Assembly (NCBI GenBank): GCA_910578425.1 | Contig: CAJTQX010000008.1 | Coordinates: forward strand, 1 to 64,000 | Source of the DNA: an uncultured Anaerotignum sp. | GTDB lineage: Bacteria; Bacillota; Clostridia; Lachnospirales; Anaerotignaceae | Reading direction: 5' to 3' | Length of the DNA stretch: 64,000 nucleotides | Shown: piece after piece, positions 44,481-53,273 of the stretch | Layout of the letters: each line of letters begins with the position of its first letter | How positions within the stretch are numbered: the first letter of the stretch is position 1 | Notes under the pieces: generated by a model | What the model was told of the DNA's origin: nothing | The model's database searches: none | The model's input: the letters and a program-made list of their open reading frames with translations, nothing else | Translations under genes and position numbers: made by a program

Positions 44481-44525
44481 AAAAAAAGCCCTGATTTCCG
44501 GCAGATTCCGGAAGTCAGGGCTTTT
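44481..44525 (-). terminator. terminator after the chemoreceptor gene
   Basis: Minus strand AAAAGCCCTGACTTCCGG / CCGGAAATCAGGGCTTTTTTT, a long stem with a short loop and a T run. Confidence 0.85.
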
Positions 44526-44572
44526 CCCTCTTACTCTCTTATCAAAAATATTCTTACCATTTTTTGTCAGGT

Positions 44573-46546
44573 TCAGTCTTTCGCAAGCGTGAACTGGTCA
44601 ACCAGTGTTTTCAGGCTGGATGCCTCCGCAGAAAGCTGCTGGCTGGCCGCCGCGCTTTCCTCCGCTGTCGCGCTGTTGGTTTGCACAACAGAAGAAATCT
44701 GGTCAATTCCATCATTGACCTGCCCAAGCGCGGAAGTCTGTCTTTCCACTGCTTCTACCACAACGCCCATCTGCGTTGCCACATTCCCCGCATGCTGGCT
44801 GGTCTGCTCCAGTGCCTCCGTTACCTTGCTCACTGCTTCGCTGCCTTCGCCCACGACTGCAATCGAGCTTTCAATCAGTTCCTTCGTTGCTTTCGCCGCC
44901 TCATCGGATTTAGACGCCAGATTGCGCACTTCATCTGCAACAACAGCAAAACCTTTTCCGGCAGTTCCTGCGCGTGCGGCTTCAACAGCGGCGTTCAGCG
45001 CGAGAATATTTGTCTGGAAAGCAATATTTTCAATCGTGGAAATGATTTTTGAAATTTCCTCGGAGGAATTGGATATTTTTTCCATCGCTACATTCAATTC
45101 CTTCACATGCTCTACGCTGATCCCAAGCTGCGCGCCTGCCCTGTCCACAAAACGCCCCGCTTCTTCAGCGGCGGCAGCAGTTTTTTTCGCGCTCTCAGAA
45201 ATATCGGCAATCGTTGCCGCCAGCTCCTCCACAGAACTTGCCTGCTGCATCGCGCCGTTGCTCAGCGTCTGCGCCCCGTTGGAAACCTGACCGCTTGCGG
45301 AGGATACCTGATTCGCCGAAACATTGATCTGACGCATGGTATTGCTCAGCTCCACTTTCAGTGTACGCATAGACAGCAGGATATTCTGGAAATCCCCTAC
45401 ATAAGCCTCCCTGTGGGAAGATTGTATATCAAAATTTTTGCCTGCCATTTCCGTCAGCAGATAACTGATGTCATGAATGATGGTGTTCAGCCCGTTCACC
45501 ATTTCCGCGGTAGAACGGGTCAGTTCCGCTGTTTCATCACGCCCCATGGTCTGCGGTACAGGTGATTCCAGATCACCTTCTACCAACAGTTTCATGCGTT
45601 CCGCGCAGGCGCGCATTGGCGTGCTGATATTGACGGAAAGCTTCAGGGCTACCACAATAGACGCCAGAATGGAAATCAGTATAACCAGCACATTGATAAC
45701 CATGCCGAAATATGTATCCTTCAGATAATCCGTTTTCAGGGCAGTAACGGCAACGCTCCAGCCGTCCGTTCCTCCTACAGGCGCATATGCCGCGTAGCGC
45801 GTACCGTCCGCACTTTTATAGCTGCCGAAGCCGTTTTTTCCCTGCCGCATTTCCCCGTGGATTGCCGCAAGCTGTTCCAAAGTAGAATCGCTCTGCGCTT
45901 CTGTTTCGATATTCTGGGTCGTAATCGTTTCCAGTGTAATATCCGCAATCGTATCGCCTGTTTTGTTTATCATATAGGCTCTGCTGTTTTCGCTGACCTG
46001 AATAGACGAAACGATGTCATTCAAAAAAGTTTCAGGCGGCACAAAATAAACCACGCCTGCAATCTGCGCGCCCTGTACTCCATCTGCATAGAGCGGTGCC
46101 GCAACCATGATGGACTTTTCGCCCGTAACTTTGCTGACAAGCGGCTCAGAAACATAAATGTTCCCCTGCATCGCCTGCTTCACATATTCCCTGTCGGAAT
46201 AATTATTCCCGTCAAAAATGCTGTACCCGTCCGCGCCGACAATATTGCCCCGCTGGAACCCATGCATACTGACGCGCTCGTCAATGATGGCGCGCTTTTC
46301 CTCCACAGATACAGCCGCATCAGAAAGCTGGGCGATACAGCCCGTATCCATCACTACGTTTTTGTAAGCAGTCAGCTCCTGCTCGATACGCTCCGCCGCC
46401 AGAACCGCAGTTTCGCTCATCATTTGATCCACTGTCGCGATAGTGCTCCTGTAATTCAGGGCAATGCTGGACGAACCTACCGCAATCAGTGCAATTAAGA
46501 CTGTTGCCATCAGGCATACCGTAATTTTTTTGCGTATACTTTTCAT
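44573..46546 (-). CDS. methyl-accepting chemotaxis protein
   Basis: Membrane chemoreceptor, 657 residues from ATG 46546 behind GAGGTGCAGAAA. N-terminal membrane helix (ITVCLMATVLIALIAVGSS), an extracellular dCache-like sensor (DREYVKQAMQGNIYVSEPLV, then VTGEKSIMVAAPLY) to about residue 270, second helix, HAMP (LSVNISTPMRACAERM), then the signalling coiled coil with the conserved hairpin IAFQTNILALNAAVEAARAG. No flagellar or che genes are in the window; the ligand is unknown. Confidence 0.95.
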   Translation of the reverse strand: MKSIRKKITVCLMATVLIALIAVGSSSIALNYRSTIATVDQMMSETAVLAAERIEQELTAYKNVVMDTGCIAQLSDAAVSVEEKRAIIDERVSMHGFQRGNIVGADGYSIFDGNNYSDREYVKQAMQGNIYVSEPLVSKVTGEKSIMVAAPLYADGVQGAQIAGVVYFVPPETFLNDIVSSIQVSENSRAYMINKTGDTIADITLETITTQNIETEAQSDSTLEQLAAIHGEMRQGKNGFGSYKSADGTRYAAYAPVGGTDGWSVAVTALKTDYLKDTYFGMVINVLVILISILASIVVALKLSVNISTPMRACAERMKLLVEGDLESPVPQTMGRDETAELTRSTAEMVNGLNTIIHDISYLLTEMAGKNFDIQSSHREAYVGDFQNILLSMRTLKVELSNTMRQINVSANQVSSASGQVSNGAQTLSNGAMQQASSVEELAATIADISESAKKTAAAAEEAGRFVDRAGAQLGISVEHVKELNVAMEKISNSSEEISKIISTIENIAFQTNILALNAAVEAARAGTAGKGFAVVADEVRNLASKSDEAAKATKELIESSIAVVGEGSEAVSKVTEALEQTSQHAGNVATQMGVVVEAVERQTSALGQVNDGIDQISSVVQTNSATAEESAAASQQLSAEASSLKTLVDQFTLAKD

Positions 46547-46583
46547 TTTCTGCACCTCATTTTCCATAAACTTGCCGTTTTCG

Positions 46584-46898
46584 TCACCGTTTCCATAGCA
46601 AACGGATAAAGCCTGTTAAAAAAATGATTTTCCCCGCATTCAGCGCAATAAAAGCCGGAACAGCAGAAATACCTTCATTTTGCAGCAGGAACATCGCCGC
46701 CAGAAGGACCGCCGCCGGAAAAAAGCATAGGACTCCCCCTTTTTTCAGCCAATTTTTGATCAGAAGCATTTTTTCCTGAGATACCTTCCCCCGCTTTTTT
46801 TCCGCATGAAAATAAACCGATGCAAGTAAAATGACACACATCAGCATTTTTGCGGACAGACCGAGCCAGACAATGATTCGGGTTTCGAGGGGAATCAT
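46584..46898 (-). CDS. small hypothetical membrane protein
   Basis: 104 residues, three hydrophobic segments (residues ~10-28, 54-72, 80-100) separated by a basic loop (HAEKKRGKVSQEKM). I do not recognise the family. Start ATG 46898 follows AAGGAGTATTTTCC and a strong promoter. It lies upstream of the chemoreceptor, 37 nt away, and could share its transcript. Confidence 0.65.
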   Translation of the reverse strand: MIPLETRIIVWLGLSAKMLMCVILLASVYFHAEKKRGKVSQEKMLLIKNWLKKGGVLCFFPAAVLLAAMFLLQNEGISAVPAFIALNAGKIIFLTGFIRLLWKR

Positions 46899-46938
46899 GG
46901 AAAATACTCCTTATTTTATACTATCCTCAGATAATTTT

Positions 46939-46968
46939 ATTATATATGTTTGCAAACGCATTTGTCAA
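46939..46968 (-). promoter_or_regulatory. promoter with palindromic spacer before the small membrane protein and chemoreceptor genes
   Basis: Minus-strand TTGACA (46968-46963), 18-bp spacer, TATAAT (46944-46939). A perfect palindrome GTTTGCAAAC (46948-46957) fills the spacer, a typical repressor site. No cognate regulator is adjacent. Confidence 0.65.
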
Positions 46969-47157
46969 TCTTTTCCGACAAAACACGACATTTTTTGGGC
47001 ATTCTTTCCTATCTGGATTATGTCGCCTTTTTTCCGCAGCCGGATACCGGAACATGCCCGGTTTCCATACCTTTCCGCGCAAAAAAACTTACAGCCGAAC
47101 CTGCACCGCAAGGGGTTATGCCGTTGGTATTTTCAGGGCCGTTTTTCCCGTACCCAT

Positions 47158-47919
47158 CTACATATAATTCCTCTGCCGCACCACTTCGTACATCAGCAAT
47201 GCCGCAGCAACCGAAGCGTTCAGCGAAGAAATTTTCCCGTACATGGGAATTGATGCCGTAAAGTCGCAGTTTTCCCGCACCAGACGGCTTACGCCCTCCC
47301 CTTCGCTGCCAATCACAAGCGCGATCGGCCCTTTCATATTGGTGTCAAAATGATCCAGCCCGTCCATATCGGCACAGGCAATCCAAAGCCCTTCTTTTTT
47401 CAGGTATTCCATAGTTTTTACGATATTCGTCACCCTTGCAACCGGAACATATTCCACCGCTCCGGCGGAGGTTTTGCCTACTGTTGCATTCAGCCCGACA
47501 GAACGGCGTTTCGGTATCACAACGCCATGCACGCCTGCACATTCCGCTGTCCGCAGTATCGCGCCGAGGTTATGCGGATCTGTGATACCGTCCAGAAGCA
47601 GCAAAAAAGGCTCCTCGCCCTTTTCCCGTGCCGCCGCGAGAATATCCTCCAATTCTGTATAGGAATGCGCCGATACAAACGCGATCACGCCCTGATGATT
47701 TTTGGTCTGTGAAAGCTCGTCCAGCTTCTGACGGCTGGTTTCCTGAATCACAACGCCTTTTTCCTTCGCCTGCGCCACAATGCGGCGAATTGTGCCTTCC
47801 ACATTGCCTTTCTGCACCAGCAGCTTTTCCATGTCCCTGCCGCTGCGCAGGGCTTCCAGCACAGCATTCCTGCCCTCAAGCTGGTTTTCGTTCCAATCTT
47901 CTTTCTGCCGTTTTTCCAA
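47158..47919 (-). CDS. rlmB: 23S rRNA (guanosine-2'-O)-methyltransferase RlmB / TrmH family
   Basis: SPOUT methyltransferase. 253 residues from a TTG start (47919) behind AGAAGGAGG. N-terminal RNA-binding domain (EGRNAVLEALRSGRDMEKLLV), then the knotted domain with NLGAILRTAECAGVHGVVIP, LVIGSEGEGVSRLV and SLNASVAAALLMYE. The most likely target is G2251 of 23S rRNA. In many Firmicutes this gene follows cysS and mrnC, as here, although repeat copy D intervenes. Confidence 0.93.
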   Translation of the reverse strand: MEKRQKEDWNENQLEGRNAVLEALRSGRDMEKLLVQKGNVEGTIRRIVAQAKEKGVVIQETSRQKLDELSQTKNHQGVIAFVSAHSYTELEDILAAAREKGEEPFLLLLDGITDPHNLGAILRTAECAGVHGVVIPKRRSVGLNATVGKTSAGAVEYVPVARVTNIVKTMEYLKKEGLWIACADMDGLDHFDTNMKGPIALVIGSEGEGVSRLVRENCDFTASIPMYGKISSLNASVAAALLMYEVVRQRNYM

Positions 47920-47933
47920 AAAAAATCCTCCTT

Positions 47934-48222
47934 CTGGGGCCCTGCCCCAGTTTCCGCAAGCCGGTCAGTGCTTTGCTTCGCAAAGTCACGCTATGCGTGC
48001 CCGGACTTCTTTCCGGCACCTATTGAAAAGGGCCTGACCCTAAACTTTATTGCCAGACGCAAAAATGCGTCTGGAAAGAAAAAATGATTGTGTCCATAAA
48101 ACAAGATGGATTCCACTACCCTCATCCTTGAGAAATTCCCAGCCGTACGGACGTACGGCTGAAAACGAATCAAGGGCTGAAAGCCCTTGCAGGGGTATTG
48201 GAGGCAGAGCCCCCAAGGTCTT
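47934..48222. repeat. hairpin-cassette repeat, copy D
   Basis: 289 bp between mrnC and rlmB. Left CTGGGGCCCTGCCCCAG, right CCCCAAGGTCTT ending 48222. Internal stems: CCGGACTTCTTTCCGG, CAGACGCAAAAATGCGTCTG, CAGCCGTACGGACGTACGGC and CAAGGGCTGAAAGCCCTTG. It falls within an otherwise co-directional gene series. Confidence 0.8.
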
Positions 48223-48226
48223 CCCT

Positions 48227-48640
48227 TTACAACTCTGTCCCCATGCGGAACAGCTCCGCCGCCCGCGCGCTGTCGCCCTTCAGGTAAAGGTAGCCAAAGA
48301 CCGCCTCCAGCCCTGTCGCGTGCCGGTAATCCATCAAATCCGCATTCTTCGGCACAGTAAATGACTTCGCATTCCGCCCGCGCCGAAACGCCGCCGCTTC
48401 TTCCTCCGTCAGCTGCTCCCGTATCCGAAAATACATCTCCGCCTGCGCCTTTGCGTTCACCATATCCCGCGCCTTTTTATGCAGCCGGCTGACTGGTGCA
48501 TTGCCGTCCGTCATAACGGTCAGCCGTACCAAAACCTCATACACCGCGTCCCCGATATATGCCAATGCCAGCGGCGAAAATGAATGCGGGTCAAGCCCGC
48601 TTTCGCCGCCTAAAAACAACTCTACACCTTTCAAATTCAT
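48227..48640 (-). CDS. mrnC: Mini-ribonuclease 3
   Basis: RNase III-like nuclease without the dsRNA-binding domain, matures 23S rRNA ends. 137 residues. The RNase III signature is read as LALAYIGDAVYEVLVR near residues 24-40, with the second acidic cluster in the C-terminal KNADLMDYRHATGLEAVFGYLYL. It starts 3 nt after the cysS stop, the classic cysS-mrnC-rlmB order. Confidence 0.95.
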   Translation of the reverse strand: MNLKGVELFLGGESGLDPHSFSPLALAYIGDAVYEVLVRLTVMTDGNAPVSRLHKKARDMVNAKAQAEMYFRIREQLTEEEAAAFRRGRNAKSFTVPKNADLMDYRHATGLEAVFGYLYLKGDSARAAELFRMGTEL

Positions 48641-48643
48641 CGC

Positions 48644-50056
48644 TTAACCCCGGAACCACTGCACGCCCTGTCTGGTATCCTTAATCGTAATACCCATTGC
48701 CGCCAGTTCATCGCGGATTGCGTCAGCCTTTGCAAAATCCTTCGCCTTTTTCGCCTCTGTCCGCTGTGCGATAAGCTCCTCAATCTTCTTTGTCTCTTCG
48801 TCAGAAACGGTTTCCTCGCCCAGTTCCGCAACGCCCAGCACGCCGCAAAGATGGTCAAGCATATCCTGAATCTTTCCTGCGTATTCCCTGGAAACTCCGG
48901 CCTTGACCGCAATATTGGAAAAACGTACCAATTCATAAATCACAGAAACCGCGTCGGCGGTATTGAAATCATCGTCCATCGCCGCCTCAAACTGCTCTTT
49001 ATATTTCTCCAGTTCTGCCGCCTGCGCCGTTTCTTCCGCAGTCATTTTCGAGTCCGCGCAGTTTTCGATATAGAACGCCAGTTCTTTTCTTGCATTCTTA
49101 ATGCGTTCCAAACCATTCTGGCAGGCCTGCATCAGGTCACGGCTGAAATTGATGGGGCTTCTGTAATGTCCATTCAGAATGAAGAAACGAATCACTTCAT
49201 ACGGGAACTGTGCCGCAATGTCGCGCACCGTAAAGAAATTGCCCAAAGATTTGGACATCTTTTCGTTGTCTACCGTAATAAAACCATTATGCAGCCAATA
49301 CCGCGCGAAGGTCTTGCCGTTTGCCGCCTCGGACTGCGCAATCTCGTTTTCATGGTGCGGGAAAATCAAATCCTCGCCGCCCGCATGGATATCAATGGTT
49401 TCGCCAAGGTGGTGCTTTGCCATAACGGAGCACTCAATGTGCCAGCCAGGTCTGCCATCGCCCCAAGGGGAGGGCCAACTGGGTTCGCCTTCTTTTTTAG
49501 GCTTCCAGAGCACAAAGTCTGTGGAATTTTTCTTTGCGTCATCAATCGTGACGCGTTCGCTTGCCCCTGCAATCAGTTCATCCAGATTTTTTCTGGACAG
49601 CTTGCCATATTCAGGGAACATTTTTGTATTATAGTAAACCGTTCCTTTGTCCTCATAAGCGAATCCCTTGTCAATCAGCGTCTGCACCATTTCAATGATG
49701 CCGTCCATTTCCTGCGTTACACGAGGATGCACTGTTGCGCGGCGCACATTCAGCCCGTCCGCATCATGGAACGCCTCTTCGATATATTTATCGGAAATCG
49801 CCTGCATCGTTGTGTTTTCCTTATTCGCGCGGTTAATGATTTTATCGTCAACGTCTGTGAAATTCTGCACATACGTCACGTCATAGCCCTTATATTCCAA
49901 GTAGCGTCTAACCGTATCGAACACAACGTAAGGCCGCGCGTTGCCAATGTGGATAAAGTCGTAAACCGTCGGCCCGCAGACGTACATTTTTACCTTGCCC
50001 TCCTCCATGGGGACAAATTCTTCCTTTTGTCTTGTCAGCGTATTATATACCTTCAT
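48644..50056 (-). CDS. cysS: cysteinyl-tRNA synthetase
   Basis: Class I aminoacyl-tRNA synthetase. 470 residues. HIGH motif in VYDFIHIGNARPYV (residues ~31-44), zinc-site Cys in YVCGPTV, IHAGGEDLIFPHHENEIAQSE-type region (HAGGEDL, HHENE), and KMSKSLGN near residue 265. Start ATG 50056 follows GGAAGGAAGCAA. Upstream: repeat E, the cysE gene and a T-box leader whose likely specifier is a Cys codon. Confidence 0.97.
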   Translation of the reverse strand: MKVYNTLTRQKEEFVPMEEGKVKMYVCGPTVYDFIHIGNARPYVVFDTVRRYLEYKGYDVTYVQNFTDVDDKIINRANKENTTMQAISDKYIEEAFHDADGLNVRRATVHPRVTQEMDGIIEMVQTLIDKGFAYEDKGTVYYNTKMFPEYGKLSRKNLDELIAGASERVTIDDAKKNSTDFVLWKPKKEGEPSWPSPWGDGRPGWHIECSVMAKHHLGETIDIHAGGEDLIFPHHENEIAQSEAANGKTFARYWLHNGFITVDNEKMSKSLGNFFTVRDIAAQFPYEVIRFFILNGHYRSPINFSRDLMQACQNGLERIKNARKELAFYIENCADSKMTAEETAQAAELEKYKEQFEAAMDDDFNTADAVSVIYELVRFSNIAVKAGVSREYAGKIQDMLDHLCGVLGVAELGEETVSDEETKKIEELIAQRTEAKKAKDFAKADAIRDELAAMGITIKDTRQGVQWFRG

Positions 50057-50080
50057 TTGCTTCCTTCCTTTCTAAAAACT

Positions 50081-50165
50081 AAAACCTTGAGGGCTCTGCC
50101 CTCAAACACCCGCAAGGAGCGCGCTCCTTGACCTGTCTGTTAGCCACGTTATACGCGGCTGGATG
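50081..50165. repeat. hairpin-cassette repeat, copy E (half element)
   Basis: AAAACCTTGAGGGCTCTGCC followed by a CGCAAGGAGCGCGCTCCTTG stem and a GCCACGTTATACGCGGC stem. Only one end of the family is present, lying between cysE and cysS. Confidence 0.65.
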
Positions 50166-50245
50166 ATATTTTTTTGCCTTAATCGCAATGATACCATATT
50201 ATATTGAGTATACCACAGCTTTCCTGTTTAGGAAACCATTTTTCA

Positions 50246-50818
50246 TTATACTGCCCGGCGTTTCTGGTGTCCCGTCAACTGTTCAGGCGCGATAGGCGGG
50301 ATGCGCACGCCGTCCTTACGCACAATCATAACCGGAGAGCCAACCGCCGTAACGTTATCCGGAATATCCTGCGTCACCACAGAACCCGCGCCTATTTTTG
50401 TATTGTTCCCAATCGTCACAGGCCCCAGCACAATCGTGCCTGCGCCAATCATAACGTTATCGCCAACGGTCGGGTGGCGTTTGTTCTTTTCCTTGCCTGT
50501 GCCGCCCAGTGTAACGCTGTGGTACAGCATGACATTATCGCCGATTTCCGCCGTTTCCCCAATCACTACGCCCATGCCATGATCAATGAAGAACCGCTTG
50601 CCAATCTGCGCGCCGGGGTGTATCTCAATGCCCGTCAGCAGGCGCGAAGTCTGCGAAACGAGTCGGGAGAGGAAAAACAGTTTCTTTTTGTAAAAACTGT
50701 GCGCGATACGGTGGTTGATGACCGCCCAAAAGCTGGGATAAAGCAGCACCTCAATTGTGCTTTTGATTGCAGGATCTTTTTCTTTTACGACCTGTACTGA
50801 TTCCTTAAACATACTCAT
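50246..50818 (-). CDS. cysE: serine O-acetyltransferase
   Basis: Makes O-acetylserine for cysteine synthesis. About 190 residues; two close ATGs at 50818 and 50812 follow CAGGAGGAAT, and either may be used. Left-handed beta-helix hexapeptide repeats are clear: IEIHPGAQIGKRFFIDHG, VVIGETAEIGDNVMLYHSV, HPTVGDNVMIGAGTIVLGP and NTKIGAGSVV, with the catalytic-site His in FIDHGMGV. This is the short EpsC/CysE form. It lies downstream of a T-box and upstream of cysS. Confidence 0.93.
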   Translation of the reverse strand: MSMFKESVQVVKEKDPAIKSTIEVLLYPSFWAVINHRIAHSFYKKKLFFLSRLVSQTSRLLTGIEIHPGAQIGKRFFIDHGMGVVIGETAEIGDNVMLYHSVTLGGTGKEKNKRHPTVGDNVMIGAGTIVLGPVTIGNNTKIGAGSVVTQDIPDNVTAVGSPVMIVRKDGVRIPPIAPEQLTGHQKRRAV

Positions 50819-50918
50819 ATTCCTCCTGAAATAAATACTCTGTTTTTCTTTATATATCCAAAACCGGGCAAAACGTGCGGCGGGCGCGCGTCCCCCTGTC
50901 TTTTTCGTGTAAAAATAT

Positions 50919-51085
50919 AAGAGCTTTGCCCCCAATCCCCCACAAGGGCTGTCAGCTGCATTTCATGCAGTTGGAAAACAATCCCGCATTTCGCGAATAA
51001 CCTCTGCCGGTTTTCCACAAAAAAGTTTGGGATCCAACCCTTTACAAAGGGTTGGCAGGGTCTGGGACAGCGTCCCAGGGTCTTT
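50919..51085. repeat. hairpin-cassette repeat, copy F
   Basis: Lies between the T-box terminator and cysE. Internal stems include GCTGCATTTCATGCAG(T), CAACCCTTTACAAAGGGTTG and CTGGGACAGCGTCCCAG before GGTCTTT. Because it follows the T-box, the read-through RNA would carry it as a second structured leader. Confidence 0.7.
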
Positions 51086-51097
51086 CATTTTCATAAT

Positions 51098-51403
51098 ACA
51101 AAAAGCCCCGTCCCTGCAATTCTGCAAAGACGGAGCAAATCCTCCGCGGTTCCACTTTACTTGGGCGGCAAAAAACCGCCCCGCTCAAAGACTGTAACGT
51201 AGTCAGCGGGTACAGGCTACTGCAATGTTCGCCCGTCCAGTTCAGGAATGCACTTCGTCCCCCTCGCCCTGCAAACGGCTCCCACCCATGTATCTTAAGC
51301 CGGTGACAGTCAAACCCGCGCGCCGCACAGGCTCAAATCTCACCGTCTTTCACCAAGGCCGTTATTCTCTGTCAGGTGAAAAAAGGATTACTCTTTTCCA
51401 TCA
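51098..51403 (-). promoter_or_regulatory. T-box leader upstream of cysE-cysS
   Basis: The T-box core AAAGTGGAACCGCGGA is on the minus strand at 51158-51143. It is followed by a terminator stem GCTCCGTC / GACGGGGC (51136-51129 with 51112-51105) and a TTTTTG run. Upstream, a long stem-loop region (stem I) extends to the ispF stop. A TGC (Cys) followed by A at 51252-51250 is in the right place for the specifier, which agrees with cysE and cysS downstream. The specifier call is inferred; the T-box itself is clear. Confidence 0.88.
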
Positions 51404-51883
51404 TCACTTTTCTCTATGTTCCAGAAGACACACAGCAGAAGCCGCAATGCCCTCTCCCGCGCCGGTAAAGCCCATGCCTTCCTCTGTCGTGGCTTTTATA
51501 TTAACCTGCCCAATCTCTATCTGCAAAGCTTCGGCAATATTTCGCCGCATCTCCTCAATATAGGGTGCAAGTCTGGGTTTCTGCGCGATAATTGTAGCAT
51601 CGACATTCATTATACAGTATCCATTTGCAAAAATCAAGCCCCAAACTTCAGATAATAATTTTTTGCTGTCTGCACCTTTATATGCGGGGTCGCTGTCCGG
51701 AAAATGCCTGCCGATGTCGCCCAGAGCCGCCGCGCCGAGCAGTGCGTCCATCACCGCATGCAGCAGCACATCCGCATCGGAATGTCCCAGCAGCCCCTTT
51801 TCATAGGGTATCTTCACCCCGCCCAGCACCAAATCCCTACCTTCCGTCAGCCGGTGCGCGTCATAGCCTGAACCAATCCTCAT
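51404..51883 (-). CDS. ispF: 2-C-methyl-D-erythritol 2,4-cyclodiphosphate synthase
   Basis: MEP-pathway enzyme of isoprenoid synthesis. 159 residues from ATG 51883 (MRIGSGYDAH) behind AAGGAGGACGCA; the longer frame upstream overlaps yjdF. Metal site GYDAHRL at residues 6-12, LLGHSDADVLLHAVMDALLGA, and C-terminal KATTEEGMGFTGAGEGI are diagnostic. Co-directional with yjdF and upstream of the T-box. Confidence 0.96.
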   Translation of the reverse strand: MRIGSGYDAHRLTEGRDLVLGGVKIPYEKGLLGHSDADVLLHAVMDALLGAAALGDIGRHFPDSDPAYKGADSKKLLSEVWGLIFANGYCIMNVDATIIAQKPRLAPYIEEMRRNIAEALQIEIGQVNIKATTEEGMGFTGAGEGIAASAVCLLEHREK

Positions 51884-51893
51884 TGCGTCCTCC

Positions 51894-52316
51894 TTAATGA
51901 CCTTTATGCTTCTCTTTCCGTTTTTCCTGTTTCTGCCGGAATCGACGTTCCGCCTCCGCTGCTTTCTCGGCTTTTTGGCGGATTTTCCGTTCGGTTTTCT
52001 GTTCTTCGCGCAGAGCTGCCAGAGCCTGCTGTGCCTTTGTGCCAACGCCCTGCCCGCCAGTCTGCCTGCGTATCTCCCGCTGCAAACGCTTCGGATTTTT
52101 CTTCTGATAAAGCCGGAAAAGACCGTCTGACCGTCCAAAGCGCATACGGCCCCAATCCGCCAGCAAAAAAGCATGGACTTCCTTCAGGCTTGGTTCCGCA
52201 CCAAAAATTGTTTTCGATGCCTCCAGAGATTCCCCGTCCCTGCGTTCGTAAATGCCAACCCAGAAGCCCGTTTCCTTCTCAAAAAATACCGTCAGTACTG
52301 CCGTCGTTCCTTCCAT
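51894..52316 (-). CDS. yjdF: YjdF family protein (DUF2992)
   Basis: 140 residues from ATG 52316 (MEGTTAVLTV) behind AAGGAGGGTATTTAT. N-terminal globular part TVFFEKETGFWVGIYER, FGAEPSLKEVHAFL, then a very basic, coiled-coil-like tail rich in Lys, Glu and Arg (residues ~95-140). The family has unknown biochemical function but is linked to response to azaaromatic compounds because of its riboswitch, present here directly upstream. Confidence 0.9.
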   Translation of the reverse strand: MEGTTAVLTVFFEKETGFWVGIYERRDGESLEASKTIFGAEPSLKEVHAFLLADWGRMRFGRSDGLFRLYQKKNPKRLQREIRRQTGGQGVGTKAQQALAALREEQKTERKIRQKAEKAAEAERRFRQKQEKRKEKHKGH

Positions 52317-52335
52317 ATAAATACCCTCCTTTTTA

Positions 52336-52441
52336 TATGGCAGGAAACGGACGACCATCGCACGGTATACCGCGCTCCGGATGGAGGGCTACTGAGGGAA
52401 ACTTTCCCCGTCCGGACTACCAACCGGACTGTGTTTTTATT
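52336..52441 (-). ncRNA. yjdF-motif riboswitch candidate
   Basis: Minus strand, immediately before yjdF. Successive stems: AGTCCGG-TTGGT-AGTCCGGAC, GGGGAAAGTTTCCC, CGCGGTATACCGTG and a CCATCCGG/GATGGTCGTCCG long-range pairing. The arrangement and the gene downstream fit the yjdF motif, a riboswitch class reported to sense azaaromatics. Assignment rests on gene context and recognisable segments, not on a covariance search. Confidence 0.75.
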
Positions 52442-52458
52442 CCTGCTGTTTAAGACTG

Positions 52459-52735
52459 AAAGACCTTGGGGCCCTGCCCCAATCCCCGCAAGGGACTCCA
52501 TCCCTTGACCCATTTGCCGCCGCATATCCATGCGGCAGGATGTTCCCATCAAAATTTATCCTCCGCAAAACGCAGTTTTTCGGCAATCAGGGTCTGGGAG
52601 CGCAGAGTGTCTTAGAAAACGCAAGCGGCGGCTTCGCCGGTTTGCATAGCAAACTTCCAAGGATACTCGTTTTGCGCCGACCGGAGCGGAGCGTAGACTG
52701 ATGCCCCAGCGGGGTGTAGGGCGACGCCCCACAGT
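52459..52735. repeat. hairpin-cassette repeat, copy G (composite)
   Basis: Begins AAAGACCTTGGGGCCCTGCC and ends with a GGGGTGTAGGGCGACGCCCC-type stem before CAGTTTTA. Internal stems: a CAAGGGACTCCATCCCTTG hairpin, a GCCGCATATCCATGCGGC hairpin, GCGGCGGCTTCGCCGG and GTTTGCATAGCAAAC. The right part looks like the end of a second copy, so this may be two elements joined. Confidence 0.65.
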
Positions 52736-52736
52736 T

Positions 52737-53261
52737 TTACATCTTCTTTTCCATACAAATCAGCGTTTCCCAAATCACGTTTTGGAAATGGAACAGCGTT
52801 TTTCCCGCCAGCGTATACCCCATGGAAGAATACAATGACTCCGCTGGTCTATTTTCTTCATACGTATCCAGCCGGACCACTCTGCATCCCTTTTCCCGCG
52901 CATGCTGCTCGGAAAACGCCACAAATTCCCTGCCATAGCCCTTACCCGCACAACTCGGACGTATACACAGAGTATGAATGACAAGCACCTCATCTCCGCC
53001 GCATTCCGGCTCGATTTTCCAGGGGATTTTCGCATATTCCGGCGGCTGTATATGGTTCAGGTTCACAGAGCCGTAAAGCCTGCCCGTTTCATCCTCCCCG
53101 ACATACAGCGTCCCCGCATCCAGTGCCTTCTGTGCATCAGCACGTGTCGGATAGCCGCCTTTCAGCCAGTTCGTAGTGCGCACCATCTCCGGCGTATCCA
53201 GCACCTCTTCAAAAATTTTTTCCACATCGTCAATATCCGTTTGCCTTGCCAGCCGAATCAT
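52737..53261 (-). CDS. GNAT family N-acetyltransferase
   Basis: 174 residues. Acetyl-CoA-binding motif VRPSCAGKGYGREFVAF (residues ~98-112, read as RPSCAGKGYG), preceded by VLVIHTLCI and followed by RLDTYEENRPAESLYSSMGY. N-terminal IRLARQTDIDDVEKI is typical. Substrate unknown. Start ATG 53261 behind AGGAGCGGC, 12 nt from the SPFH gene stop, so probably co-transcribed with it. Confidence 0.9.
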   Translation of the reverse strand: MIRLARQTDIDDVEKIFEEVLDTPEMVRTTNWLKGGYPTRADAQKALDAGTLYVGEDETGRLYGSVNLNHIQPPEYAKIPWKIEPECGGDEVLVIHTLCIRPSCAGKGYGREFVAFSEQHAREKGCRVVRLDTYEENRPAESLYSSMGYTLAGKTLFHFQNVIWETLICMEKKM

Positions 53262-53273
53262 GCCGCTCCTCCT

